Of a stretch of 64,000 nucleotides of DNA, positions 26,275 to 34,828 are shown one piece after another. The notes under the pieces were generated by a model. It was not told the DNA's origin. It worked only from the letters and a program-made list of their open reading frames with translations, and made no database searches. The stretch is from Chitinophagaceae bacterium. Lineage in GTDB: Bacteria; Bacteroidota; Bacteroidia; Chitinophagales; Chitinophagaceae. How positions within the stretch are numbered: position 1 is the first letter of the stretch; every line of letters starts with the position of its first letter. Made by a program: the position numbers and the translations under genes. The DNA lies in contig JADJDJ010000002.1 of the NCBI GenBank assembly GCA_016702745.1, positions 372,001 to 436,000 on the forward strand, in the 5' to 3' direction.

Positions 26275-27495
26275 ATGACAGTAAATACGATGCGGATCAT
26301 TGACAGGTGGGTGGGTATTCCGCTCTGTTTTTTGATCAGCCCTTTCTGCTGGTTGGCTGATCTCTTGCGGGGCGCCCGTAAAAAGACGCCGGATACCAGC
26401 CGCACCCTTTTTATTGAACTGTCTGAGATGGGTAGTGCCCTCATTGCCGACCCGGCCATGCGGAAACTCAGATTAGAAGCAAGCGCTGATATTTATTTCG
26501 TGATCTTCAAAAAGAATTATAAGAGCCTTGATATTTTGAAAACAATTCCGGAAGACCATGTTTTCAAGATGAAAGCAGACCATTTCTTTGGTTTGATTGC
26601 CGATGTGTTCCGTTTCCTGGTCTGGTGCCGGAAAAAGAAGATCTCAACTGTCATTGATCTGGAATTATTCTCCCGCTTTACGGCATTGCTTGGATTTTTC
26701 AGCGGTGCCCGCTCCCGTATTGGCTTTACCAGTCTGCATGATGAAGGACTCTACCGCGGCAATCTCGTGAATAAAACGGTTCGCTATAATCCGCATGTGC
26801 ATGTGGCTATCAATTTTGTTTCCCTGGTCAACCGCGCGATGGGAGCTTATCAAAATGCCTATGCAACAGTTGCCGTACCTGATGAAGAACTGCAACTGGC
26901 CAAAGCGGAAATTCCGGTCTCAGCCACCGAGCAGGTAAGAAATAAAATCAGGCAGCTTTATCCTGGCTGGAACAATGAACACGTGTTGTTGCTGAATGTG
27001 AATGCATCCGATATGCTCCCGCAACGCCGCTGGCCACCCGAAAATTTTGGCGTGGTAGGCAAACAGCTTCTGCAGCAATTTCCCAATATCATCATCATCA
27101 TGACCGGTTCACCTGCGGAGAAGGACTATGTGCAGGCGGTTACTGATATGATCAGCGATCCGCGTTGTATCAACTCTTCGGGCTTTTTCACATTTGATGA
27201 ACTGGTGCCTTTGTATGATATCAGCAGCTGTATGCTCACCAATGATTCGGGCCCTGCTCACTTTGCTGCTGTGACCAAGCTGAAAGTTTTTGTGCTCTTC
27301 GGGCCCGAAACACCGCACCTGTATTTACCATTGGGAGGAAATGCAGAACCCTTTTATCTCGGACTACCCTGCTCTCCCTGTGTGAGTGCCGCCAATCACC
27401 GGAAAACTAGTTGTATTGAAAGACCCTGTATCACCGGTATTCATCCGGCACTGGTACTGAACCGGCTCAATACTTATTTATCTCAGGGAAAATAA
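26275..27495 (+). CDS. Glycosyltransferase family 9 (heptosyltransferase-like)
   Basis: The 406-residue protein resembles ADP-heptose:LPS heptosyltransferases. It has an N-terminal Rossmann half (TLFIELSEMGSALIADPAMRKL) and SRIGFTSLHDEGLY. The nucleotide-sugar half contains LLNVNASDMLPQRRWPPENF, MTGSPAEKDYV and LTNDSGPAHFAA, the last being the GT9 signature. A cysteine-rich C-terminal segment (CSPCVSAANHRKTSC) is also common in this group. It probably acts at the inner membrane in LPS or surface-glycan assembly. The sugar donor is not determinable. It ends 4 nt from the convergent GT39 gene. Confidence 0.88.
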   Translation: MTVNTMRIIDRWVGIPLCFLISPFCWLADLLRGARKKTPDTSRTLFIELSEMGSALIADPAMRKLRLEASADIYFVIFKKNYKSLDILKTIPEDHVFKMKADHFFGLIADVFRFLVWCRKKKISTVIDLELFSRFTALLGFFSGARSRIGFTSLHDEGLYRGNLVNKTVRYNPHVHVAINFVSLVNRAMGAYQNAYATVAVPDEELQLAKAEIPVSATEQVRNKIRQLYPGWNNEHVLLLNVNASDMLPQRRWPPENFGVVGKQLLQQFPNIIIIMTGSPAEKDYVQAVTDMISDPRCINSSGFFTFDELVPLYDISSCMLTNDSGPAHFAAVTKLKVFVLFGPETPHLYLPLGGNAEPFYLGLPCSPCVSAANHRKTSCIERPCITGIHPALVLNRLNTYLSQGK

Positions 27496-27499
27496 AAAC

Positions 27500-29167
27500 T
27501 CAAAGCAAGCGGATCAGGTAATGCTGCTTTAATTCTTTTTGCCTTGTTTTGGGATTGATGAACTTCAGGCTGAGCATGGTGACATGAAATTCGTCGAAAG
27601 ACTTTAATTTTTTGATCGCCACTCCGGCTTTTTCCAGTTGCTCCATTTCTTCCGCTGTTACAAATAAAATTCTTGCTTTCGAAAATTTCTTCAGACTGAT
27701 TTCTTCCACACTGCTGCGATAAGTTGGCTGATGCAGATAAAATTCACCGGAAGGAAAATAAATTCCCAAACGGCCCAGCGGCTCGGTGGGAAATTGTTTG
27801 TTCATGTGTGCCGCCCCCTGATTACCGGACTGATACCGTAATAAATCCGGGTAAAAACACAGATTCAGGAAAATGGCAATGAATAAAACGGTAATACCGG
27901 ATCGCAGATAAGGATACCATTGCTTACTCACTGGTGACAACTTCGGTAACAAAAACAATAATATTAAAAGGAGCAGCGCCGCGATGATAAAAAGAATAGA
28001 AAGAGCCGGCTGGTAAAAAAACAGGAGTCCGCCAACAAGCACCAACATCAGTACAATCAGTCCGTTCTGAATTTTTCCAAATACAATTTGCCCTTTGCTT
28101 ACCTGATGATCAATCAGCACAGCACTCAGAATGGCCAGCATCGGAAAAATGATATTGGTATAATGCGGTAACTGGAACCCGGAGAAAGAAAATACCAGCA
28201 GGGTCATCAGGCTGCTGCAAAGGGTGAACCACTCGGTAAACGGAGTATTGATTTTTTTTATACCCTGACGGATCCTGCTATATAAGGCAGTATACATGAT
28301 CAGCGACCAGGGCAGGAAGGCCCATAAAAGGGTATGCAGGAAAAATAATTTATCGCCCTTTCCCTTGATGGGTCCGGTATTAAAGAAACGGCCGAACTGA
28401 CTATCCCACAAAAAGAACCGGATACCGGAAACCTGCTGACTACCCAATACGATTTTTTCGGGATGGGTATCAAATTGTTTCCATAGACAATATAATTCGG
28501 GACTGATAAATAGAATAACCAGCAGCAAGGCGAGGATCCATTTCCAGTGAAAGAGCTGCTTCCATTCCTGCTTCAGGATCAGCTGGCCCGCTACTGCTGC
28601 TCCGATAGGAATCAATGTAAAAATGCCCTTGGTCATCACGGCCAGACCAGCAAAAAAGCAAGCCCATACCAGTTGCCAGCCCCAGTTGCCAATCAGTGTA
28701 TTTGAAAAATGATAGATAGATGCAATGATCAGTCCGGTGAGAAATGGTTCGGCCCTTACATCATTATTGGAAATAATGATATGCATGGCAGTGAGCAGGA
28801 TGAATACCGACCATAATGCAATGGTCTTATTGTAAAACTTCACCGCAAAACGATAAGTATAATAAGCACCCAGCAATACAAACAGGATGCCGGGTAATTT
28901 ATACACCCAATCGTAGTAACCGAATAATTTAAAAAACACGGCGGTGATCCAGAAAGGAAAATGGGGTTTATCCAGCCAGTCGGTTTCCTGGAAATACAGG
29001 TTTACATAATCATTGTTAGCAGCCATGGTCCTGCTGATCGATGCATAAACACCGGCATCAGGATCCATCAACGGTATAAAAAGCCCGCTGAAACAAAGCA
29101 GGATAGCCAGCCCGTTGAGAAAATAAAGAATGTGGTGAATCGGATGTTGACCCTTGTCTTGGAGCAT
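27500..29167 (-). CDS. Glycosyltransferase family 39 (ArnT/PMT-like membrane protein)
   Basis: The polytopic membrane protein (555 residues, about 11-13 helices) has the GT39 pattern: an acidic loop after helix 1 (PLMDPDAGVYASISRTMAA), TDWLDKPHFPFW, and DVRAEPFLTG after the next helices. GT39 enzymes move sugars from polyprenyl-phosphate donors to lipid A or proteins on the periplasmic side. ATG 29167 is chosen over TTG 29173. It may act with the adjacent GT9 in surface glycan assembly. Confidence 0.88.
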   Translation of the reverse strand: MLQDKGQHPIHHILYFLNGLAILLCFSGLFIPLMDPDAGVYASISRTMAANNDYVNLYFQETDWLDKPHFPFWITAVFFKLFGYYDWVYKLPGILFVLLGAYYTYRFAVKFYNKTIALWSVFILLTAMHIIISNNDVRAEPFLTGLIIASIYHFSNTLIGNWGWQLVWACFFAGLAVMTKGIFTLIPIGAAVAGQLILKQEWKQLFHWKWILALLLVILFISPELYCLWKQFDTHPEKIVLGSQQVSGIRFFLWDSQFGRFFNTGPIKGKGDKLFFLHTLLWAFLPWSLIMYTALYSRIRQGIKKINTPFTEWFTLCSSLMTLLVFSFSGFQLPHYTNIIFPMLAILSAVLIDHQVSKGQIVFGKIQNGLIVLMLVLVGGLLFFYQPALSILFIIAALLLLILLFLLPKLSPVSKQWYPYLRSGITVLFIAIFLNLCFYPDLLRYQSGNQGAAHMNKQFPTEPLGRLGIYFPSGEFYLHQPTYRSSVEEISLKKFSKARILFVTAEEMEQLEKAGVAIKKLKSFDEFHVTMLSLKFINPKTRQKELKQHYLIRLL

Positions 29168-29320
29168 GGCCAAAATTACGGGGCCGCAGTGGCGGATAAA
29201 AAATTAATGTTAACCGGTCAGGGGGCACCGTTTGCCGATAATGGCTCTTTTTTCGGTGAAAAAAGAACGCACTTTAAAGTAAAATTCAGGGTTTCGCGAC
29301 TTCTTTTCAAAGCAAAGGCA

Positions 29321-29869
29321 ATGAACACAACGATGATACAGCAAGAATCGATCAGCACCGTGATAGCCGGATATGGTGAAAAGCTTTATGCTTTTATCAG
29401 GAGTCGTGTGCCCGGAGAGGAGGATGCAAAAGATGTTTTACAGGAAGTATGGGTTCAGCTGAGCAATCAAAGTAATCTGCATGATATCGGGCATATGAGC
29501 GGTTGGTTGTTCGGGGTGGCCCGCAATAAAATGGCAGACCTGTACCGAAAACAATCTAAGGATAAACTGGAATACTTATTTACGGGTGAAGAGGAACTCA
29601 TACCGGAATTGATGGAAGCAGCTGCTCTTGATCCGGCCGATAGTGAATGGAAAGAGATACTTAATGAAAAGCTGATGGAAGCATTGGCAGAACTGCCGGC
29701 CGAACAAAGAGAAGTATTCATCAGCAATGAACTGGAAGAAATGACCCTGCAGCAAATTGCAGATCAAACCGGTTGGTCGGTTAAAACGATTATTTCAAGA
29801 AAAAGATATGCGGTACAGTATTTAAGAAAAAGACTGGCCCATTATTATGAAGCCTTTTTAAAAAATTAA
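29321..29869 (+). CDS. ECF-type RNA polymerase sigma factor
   Basis: The 182-residue protein has sigma region 2 (YAFIRSRVPGEEDAKDVLQEVWVQL, residues 23-50) and SGWLFGVARNKMADLYRK. Region 4 is near the end (LAELPAEQREVFISNELEEMTLQQIADQ, then SVKTIISRKRYAVQYLRKRL). This is the standard ECF layout. The frame is open far upstream (to 28961) across the divergent GT39 gene, but ATG 29321 is the start that fits the family length. It is followed after 11 nt by a small membrane protein that may be its regulator. Confidence 0.93.
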   Translation: MNTTMIQQESISTVIAGYGEKLYAFIRSRVPGEEDAKDVLQEVWVQLSNQSNLHDIGHMSGWLFGVARNKMADLYRKQSKDKLEYLFTGEEELIPELMEAAALDPADSEWKEILNEKLMEALAELPAEQREVFISNELEEMTLQQIADQTGWSVKTIISRKRYAVQYLRKRLAHYYEAFLKN

Positions 29870-29880
29870 AAATAAACACA

Positions 29881-30228
29881 ATGAAAAAGTTGATCAGAAG
29901 AAAACCGTATTTGATTCCTTTATTCCTGATGCTTGGTGCCGCAGCATTTGCTTTATTTGGCTGGCTGCTGATGACCCTCTGGAACCTGGCCCTCGTGCCA
30001 GCCGTAGGCGCCAACCTGATCAGTTTCTGGCAGGCCCTTGGTATCCTGGTATTGAGTAGAATATTACTGGGCGGTATGGGTGGCCGCAGAAAATGGGGAC
30101 ACCGGATGGCCATGCGGGAAAAATGGATGAATTTGTCGGCAGCCGACAAGGAGAAATTCAGGGAACAATGCCGTAACCGTTGGGGACATCGCTTTGCAGC
30201 TGCCAATCCGCAGGAATCACAAGGATGA
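29881..30228 (+). CDS. Small two-helix membrane protein co-transcribed with the ECF sigma factor
   Basis: This 115-residue protein is not one I can name. It has a basic N-terminus (KKLIRRKPYL), a hydrophobic hairpin (residues 10-65) and a charged cytoplasmic tail (RRKWGHRMAMREKWMNLSAADKEKFREQCRNRW). It lies 11 nt after the ECF sigma gene on the same strand. Many ECF factors are held by a membrane anti-sigma factor encoded just downstream, so that role is a reasonable guess. The usual zinc-binding HxxxCxxC anti-sigma motif is absent, however. Confidence 0.7.
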   Translation: MKKLIRRKPYLIPLFLMLGAAAFALFGWLLMTLWNLALVPAVGANLISFWQALGILVLSRILLGGMGGRRKWGHRMAMREKWMNLSAADKEKFREQCRNRWGHRFAAANPQESQG

Positions 30229-30244
30229 AGATGGGCAGATCGGC

Positions 30245-30865
30245 TTATTGCCGGTCTGCTTCTTTTTTCCAGGCAGTATAACCCCACCAGGCCAGGGCCA
30301 GAAAGAGCACATACATCAGGGTGAACAGGTAAAAGTGCTTATAGAAATTAAGCGGGATGGCTACAATATTGCTGAAGATCCAGGCGATCCAGTTTTCCAC
30401 TTTTCTTTTGGCCATCCACCACATGGCCGTGATAGCAGAAGAAGATACCATTGAATCCAGTACCGGTGTATTGCTGTCGGTAAAACGATCCAGTACCACC
30501 CAGATCAGGGCCCAGAAGAAAACAAAGAAACCGACACCGGTCCATAACTGTGGTTTACTGCACCAGCTGATGGGATAAGCATATTGGTTGGCATCTTTTT
30601 TCTGCACCCAGTTATACCAGCCATATACACTCATCACGAAATAATAAATATTCAAGGCGCCATCGGCATATAAAGGCGGGGTGGAATCAAAAAAATAGAG
30701 GTAAGCGGCAATCAGTACCCCGATGATCCCCGTAGGATATACCAATACATTATTCTTGCGGGCATACCATACACTGGCAATCTGGGTAACAGTGCTGATC
30801 CATTCCAGCGGACGGGTATGGATAATATTACTTTTGAGTTCTCTCCAGATTTCGAGTAATGACAA
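30245..30865 (-). CDS. pnuC: Nicotinamide riboside/mononucleotide transporter PnuC
   Basis: The 206-residue membrane protein has about seven helices and the PnuC signatures: LEWISTVTQIASVWYARKNNVLVYPTGIIG, DGALNIYYFVMSVYGWYNW and WIAWIFSNIVAIPLNFYKH. PnuC facilitates uptake of nicotinamide riboside, which a NadR-type kinase traps; such a kinase is encoded at 25595-26218. The frame begins at TTG 30865 with no in-frame ATG nearby. The gap to the M23 peptidase gene upstream is 23 nt on the same strand. Confidence 0.92.
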   Translation of the reverse strand: MSLLEIWRELKSNIIHTRPLEWISTVTQIASVWYARKNNVLVYPTGIIGVLIAAYLYFFDSTPPLYADGALNIYYFVMSVYGWYNWVQKKDANQYAYPISWCSKPQLWTGVGFFVFFWALIWVVLDRFTDSNTPVLDSMVSSSAITAMWWMAKRKVENWIAWIFSNIVAIPLNFYKHFYLFTLMYVLFLALAWWGYTAWKKEADRQ

Positions 30866-30888
30866 AAAAAGATTTTTTCAAAAATAGA

Positions 30889-31497
30889 TTATTCAACGGG
30901 CTGTTTATACTTTTTCCAGGCACGAAGATATTTTATGCCTTTCTGTGTCTGAAAACGGGTAGCAATCTGCTGCCACTGCCCGTTATTAAATTTCCATACC
31001 AGGAAATGAAGGTGTGGCACAAATGCATACCCCGTTTTACCAGCTAAAGCGATTGGTTGACCTTTTTTTACCGAATCGCCGGTATTCACCAGGGCACCCT
31101 GAAATTGCAAATGCCAGTATCCGGCCCTGCTCCCGTCTGCATGCTGAATCACAATATTGTTGCCCTCTGACCGGTACTTTTTATTCAGTCCTCCTTTTTG
31201 TCCATCTTCTTTTACCCGGCTTATCACACCATCTCTGGCAGCGGTGATGGTATCACCTCTCTGTAAATTAAAATCAAGTGCAGCCCTTTCTTTATGTGTC
31301 ATGCGGCTGAAGTATCCCTGGATCACCCGGTATTTTTTTCCGGACGGGTAAGGAAGGGCATATACATAGCTGGTATCATCTTTCAGTATACCTTTCTGTA
31401 GTAATTTAATTTCTTTACGAAGGGGATTATCACTCGCTGCACAGCCGGTAAGAATCACCGCTAAAAGGATCCACTGAATTGATCTTGACAAAAGCAT
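30889..31497 (-). CDS. M23-family peptidase, lipoprotein (LytM-like)
   Basis: The 202-residue envelope protein has a lipobox LTGC (Cys19). Its LytM-type domain has HKERAALDF (first zinc ligands), DGSRAGYWHLQF and PHLHFLV (the HxH motif). Zinc-dependent M23 enzymes cut peptidoglycan cross-bridges. It is a paralogue of the M23 protein at 32632-33231. Both share the unusual N-terminal feature DDTSYVYALPYPSGKKYRVIQGY, and both continue in the same way after HLHF. It probably has a cell-wall role, with no specific substrate evident. Confidence 0.88.
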   Translation of the reverse strand: MLLSRSIQWILLAVILTGCAASDNPLRKEIKLLQKGILKDDTSYVYALPYPSGKKYRVIQGYFSRMTHKERAALDFNLQRGDTITAARDGVISRVKEDGQKGGLNKKYRSEGNNIVIQHADGSRAGYWHLQFQGALVNTGDSVKKGQPIALAGKTGYAFVPHLHFLVWKFNNGQWQQIATRFQTQKGIKYLRAWKKYKQPVE

Positions 31498-31673
31498 TTG
31501 ATAAAATTACCTCAAAGCAGATACGATTGGATCAGTTATTTGTTAAGATATTCCAGTAAACACATGCTCCCTGTGACACATTACAGAAAAAACAATTTAT
31601 TTTTTGCCAGGAACATATTTAAGTGAAATCTGACTAGTGTAATCTTCAACCGCTGATGTTTTATCTTTAAAGA

Positions 31674-32054
31674 ATGGAAAAAGTAAATCTTGCACAAAAG
31701 CTTTCACAGTTTTCAGATTATTTCAACCCCCGGATCGCCGGAGAACTGAATGGTCAGCAGGTGAAACTGGTGAAATTCAAAGGGGAATTTGTTTGGCATC
31801 ATCACGAAAATGAAGACGAGTTGTTTTTTGTAGTCCGGGGTAGTTTTAATATGCACATGCGACCGGATGACAACCCGGATTCTGAAAAAATAATTACACT
31901 TTATCCGGGAGAATTCATCATCATTCCCAGGGGGATGGAGCATAAACCGGTGGCACCGGATGAAGTGGAGATCATGCTCTTTGAGCCAGCTTCCACACTC
32001 AATACAGGCAATCAGCTAAATGAAAAAACAAGAAGGGAGCTAAAAAAGATTTAA
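31674..32054 (+). CDS. Cupin-domain protein
   Basis: This 126-residue single-domain cupin shows both conserved motifs: WHHHENEDELFFVVRGSF (motif 1 with metal-binding His and Glu) and YPGEFIIIPRGMEHKPVA (motif 2). The function is unknown, and such proteins may be isomerases, dioxygenases or metal-binding sensors. A TATCTTTA box (31662-31669) lies only 4 nt before the ATG, which would make the transcript leaderless if it is the -7 element. Its TAA overlaps the convergent SRPBCC gene by 4 nt (TTAA, 32051-32054). Confidence 0.87.
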   Translation: MEKVNLAQKLSQFSDYFNPRIAGELNGQQVKLVKFKGEFVWHHHENEDELFFVVRGSFNMHMRPDDNPDSEKIITLYPGEFIIIPRGMEHKPVAPDEVEIMLFEPASTLNTGNQLNEKTRRELKKI

Positions 32055-32572
32055 CCGCCTTCCACCATTTTCTTTAAATTATCCAGTCCTTGTTCAAACT
32101 GGTGATTCAGATTTTTTGCAATCATCGGACCCATCAAACGGGCCATGGGCCAGGGAAGATCGCCACCGTTTTGCCAGGTCACCTTGGTTTCGGAACCATC
32201 ACCCCAGTCTTCAAAATGCCAGTTATCCTTTGCTTTCGATTTCCAGGGTTTAAAAAACTCCAGATCAAAATGAATATGATGGGCATCGCTGCTTAAAAAA
32301 CGTAACTCACCGATTCCAATCTTTTTACCCTCCCAGTGATATTGGTGTCCGGCACTCAGGGGGTTTCCGCTGATTTGGGACTTAGCGGTAGGGTCCATCT
32401 TTTGCCAGGGATTCCACTGACTGTAATGGTTCAGGTTGCCCACATAGCTCATCACCTCCGTTCTCGGTTTCCGGATCACCACATTTTTTTCAACGCTAAA
32501 TGATTTTGGCATCAGGGCGGCCACCAGTAATAAGGTGACAATTAATCCCAGCAGGATATAAACAATAATCAT
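32051..32572 (-). CDS. SRPBCC/polyketide-cyclase-like protein with N-terminal membrane helix
   Basis: The 173-residue protein begins with one membrane helix (VYILLGLIVTLLLVAALM). It continues as a START/Bet v1-like helix-grip domain (VVIRKPRTEVMSYVGNLNHYSQWNPWQKMDP, then NWHFEDWGDGSETKVTWQ). The fold binds hydrophobic ligands, and no catalytic function can be assigned. The convergent cupin gene shares its stop palindrome. Confidence 0.85.
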   Translation of the reverse strand: MIIVYILLGLIVTLLLVAALMPKSFSVEKNVVIRKPRTEVMSYVGNLNHYSQWNPWQKMDPTAKSQISGNPLSAGHQYHWEGKKIGIGELRFLSSDAHHIHFDLEFFKPWKSKAKDNWHFEDWGDGSETKVTWQNGGDLPWPMARLMGPMIAKNLNHQFEQGLDNLKKMVEGG

Positions 32573-32631
32573 AGCTATCTATTTAAGGAAAGTAAGGTAC
32601 TGAATATTTTACCCTGAAAAGCTAATCCCTG

Positions 32632-33231
32632 TTAAGGATGTATTGTACGGTAAAATTTACCTGGCCGGAGGTAAATAACCCCGTTTCTGGTGGCAAAACG
32701 AGTGGCCATCTGACCAAAATTTCCGGTGGCAGGATCCTTACCCCTCACTTCAAAATGCAAATGCGGAAATGCAGAATAACCGGTATTACCACTGAGTCCG
32801 ATCAGCTGACCGGGAACAACCGTATCACCTGGCTTTACAAAAACCCCATTTAATTTAAAATGCCAGTAGTTGGCTTCGGTTCCGTCATCATGCCTTATAA
32901 AAATATAATTACCGTCTGATAAATTTTCAGGATTCAATCCCCTTTTATCGGAGTCGGATCGGGCAGCGATAACAATACCAGCTCTGGCGGCACAAACCCG
33001 GGTTCCCGTTTTTACTTTAAAATCCAGCGCCCTTTCTCCCTTATGACTAAACATACTTTCATACCCCTGAATCAGCAATACTTTTTTGCGATGTTCAAAG
33101 GGAAGGGTGTAAACATAACTGCTGTCTGATTTAAATTTTCCGTTTTTCAGATCAGATGTTGAGTAAGTAGTCTGTGCAGTGCCGATGAATGGCGTAAGCA
33201 GGAACAGATATTTGATAAACCACATAGACAT
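32632..33231 (-). CDS. M23-family peptidase, secreted (LytM-like)
   Basis: The 199-residue protein has a signal peptide (WFIKYLFLLTPFIGTAQT) and a LytM domain with HKGERALDF, DGTEANYWHFKLN and PHLHFEV. It is about as long as the M23 lipoprotein at 30889-31497 and aligns with it end to end (SSYVYTLPFEHRKKVLLIQGY versus the same region there), but lacks a lipobox. Two related peptidases so close together suggest a local duplication followed by change of anchoring. ATG 33231 is preferred over TTG 33234. Confidence 0.87.
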   Translation of the reverse strand: MSMWFIKYLFLLTPFIGTAQTTYSTSDLKNGKFKSDSSYVYTLPFEHRKKVLLIQGYESMFSHKGERALDFKVKTGTRVCAARAGIVIAARSDSDKRGLNPENLSDGNYIFIRHDDGTEANYWHFKLNGVFVKPGDTVVPGQLIGLSGNTGYSAFPHLHFEVRGKDPATGNFGQMATRFATRNGVIYLRPGKFYRTIHP

Positions 33232-33310
33232 CAACTTATGGGCTATAAAGTAAGAAAATTTTTATCATCTTTCTTTTCCATCCTCAATTCGTTGTTACTA
33301 TATCGCAGGA

Positions 33311-34216
33311 TTACCAGTGAACCTTAATTTGAAAAAACAAAAAAATAAGATTACTCAAAAGAAGAAAAATATTTTGTTGTTCTATACAGTATGCTGAAGG
33401 GCGGGCATTGATGGGGAAAGCATAAATTTCACTCAACACTGTTGAAACAGGTTTTGACAAATCATCAGGGAACAGATGGGAATAGTGCCCTTTAAAGCCA
33501 GCTGCTTCCGGATGCAGCTCTTTATAATACCGGATCGCAAGATGATGCAGCCTTGTCCTCCGTTCCACCAGCTCCGGGGTATAAATATTTTCTTCGGCCA
33601 CATGAGCAGCTGAAAGAAATTCAAAATATATCACCCGTCGCAGCTGCTTTTTATTCAGGGGTTCTGAATGATGTGCCAGCATCATATCATGAATCAGCAG
33701 ATCTCCCGCCTGCATGGGTACTTCAATTGCAGGCAGGCGACTGAGTTCACAGATCGGCCGCCCATCCAGATGACTGCCCGGTACCACCTTTAATGCGCCA
33801 TCCCCTGCATCCACATCATCTAAATAAATGCCCATCGTAAAACAACGACCTTTTCGCTGGTGAACCATGTCCTGGTGCCAGAGCACCGGTAAATCATCAC
33901 CCTGGTTTTTGATCACGGCAAATTCCTGGATCAGGAAAAAATCATTGCCGCAAATTCGACTGGCGATTTCCAATATAGGCGGAAAACCCAGCAATTCCAG
34001 ACAGCCCAGGTTACCGGATCCACAGATATGATCCAGATTGGTTACAAATTGTTTGTCTTTATATTCATACACGAACCGGCCATCTCTTGGTATGGAAATA
34101 TCCATCAGCTCATCAAATAAGTCCCGGAGTTTTACCTGCAGATCAGCAGGAATCACATGCGCTAAACGGAAGTATCCTTTTGTTTCAAAATCAGTCAAAA
34201 TAGCATCATGAAGCAT
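33311..34216 (-). CDS. Phytanoyl-CoA dioxygenase (PhyH)-family oxygenase
   Basis: This Fe(II)/2-oxoglutarate oxygenase of the PhyH family has 301 residues. The metal triad is visible as His114 and Asp116 in LWHQDMV and His182 in LAHHSEPLNKKQLRR, with the 2-oxoglutarate-binding Arg shortly after. GALKVVPGSHLDGRP is the family's typical loop. The substrate is unknown. The last 20 residues or so (NIFLLLSNLIFLFFQIKVHW) are hydrophobic and unlike the family, and are encoded in AT-rich sequence; they may be read-through of a displaced stop. The gene starts 74 nt from the divergent HEAGH protein and belongs to a group of three such oxygenases. Confidence 0.86.
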   Translation of the reverse strand: MLHDAILTDFETKGYFRLAHVIPADLQVKLRDLFDELMDISIPRDGRFVYEYKDKQFVTNLDHICGSGNLGCLELLGFPPILEIASRICGNDFFLIQEFAVIKNQGDDLPVLWHQDMVHQRKGRCFTMGIYLDDVDAGDGALKVVPGSHLDGRPICELSRLPAIEVPMQAGDLLIHDMMLAHHSEPLNKKQLRRVIYFEFLSAAHVAEENIYTPELVERRTRLHHLAIRYYKELHPEAAGFKGHYSHLFPDDLSKPVSTVLSEIYAFPINARPSAYCIEQQNIFLLLSNLIFLFFQIKVHW

Positions 34217-34290
34217 AGCTGTGAAATTAACGACTCAGCGTATTCGGCAACAGAAAATCTTTTACATTTACAAACCAGCTATTTCAACAA

Positions 34291-34818
34291 ATGTCAGCAG
34301 CATCAACTATTATTACTACGGAACAGACTGCTTTTTTTCAAAAGGCGGTTGATTTTATTCAGTCAATCGGTATTCCGGTTTTGTTCAAAGAAATTACTGG
34401 CAAAAGTTTTCTCCCGGGAATCAGTATTGAGTCTGGTGAGATTGTAGTAGATCCTGAAAAGCTGAAATACCCCGGGGATATTTTGCACGAAGCCGGTCAT
34501 ATTGCCGTAGTGCCATCAGCGGAGAGGGCATTGTTGAACGAGACTACGATTTGTACCCGGCCCATGCGGGAGGCAGAGGAAATGATGTCCATTGCCTGGA
34601 GCTATGCCGCCTGTGTACACCTTGATATTGATGCCGGTTTTGTATTTCACAATGAAGGATACCAGAAAGGAGGCAGTGATATTGCAGTAAATTTCAAGGA
34701 AGGAAGATATTTCGGGGTGCCCATGCTGCAGTGGACCGGAATGGCATTAGAGAAAACGAATCCTGAACATCCCGAAATTCCCGTTTACCCGCAGATGTTA
34801 AAATGGGCCAGGGACTAA
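34291..34818 (+). CDS. Uncharacterised protein with HEAGH metalloprotease-like motif
   Basis: The 175-residue soluble protein belongs to no family I can name. It has the zinc-metalloprotease-like motif HEAGH (residues 66-70, in GDILHEAGHIAV). A helix with Glu94, Glu96 and Glu97 (MREAEEMMSIAWSYAA) follows 25 residues later and could supply the third ligand, as in gluzincins and ImmA/IrrE-type enzymes. No signal peptide is present. It lies 10 nt before the PKHD-type hydroxylase gene, so the two are probably co-expressed. A TACATTTA box (34263-34270) may be the -7 element. Activity is inferred from motif only. Confidence 0.72.
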   Translation: MSAASTIITTEQTAFFQKAVDFIQSIGIPVLFKEITGKSFLPGISIESGEIVVDPEKLKYPGDILHEAGHIAVVPSAERALLNETTICTRPMREAEEMMSIAWSYAACVHLDIDAGFVFHNEGYQKGGSDIAVNFKEGRYFGVPMLQWTGMALEKTNPEHPEIPVYPQMLKWARD

Positions 34819-34828
34819 TATAAAAAAC

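Noticed and set aside
28961..29320. Upstream extension of the ECF sigma frame across the GT39 gene
   Set aside because: The extension is antisense to the GT39 N-terminus and adds residues not found in ECF factors. ATG 29321 gives the normal length.
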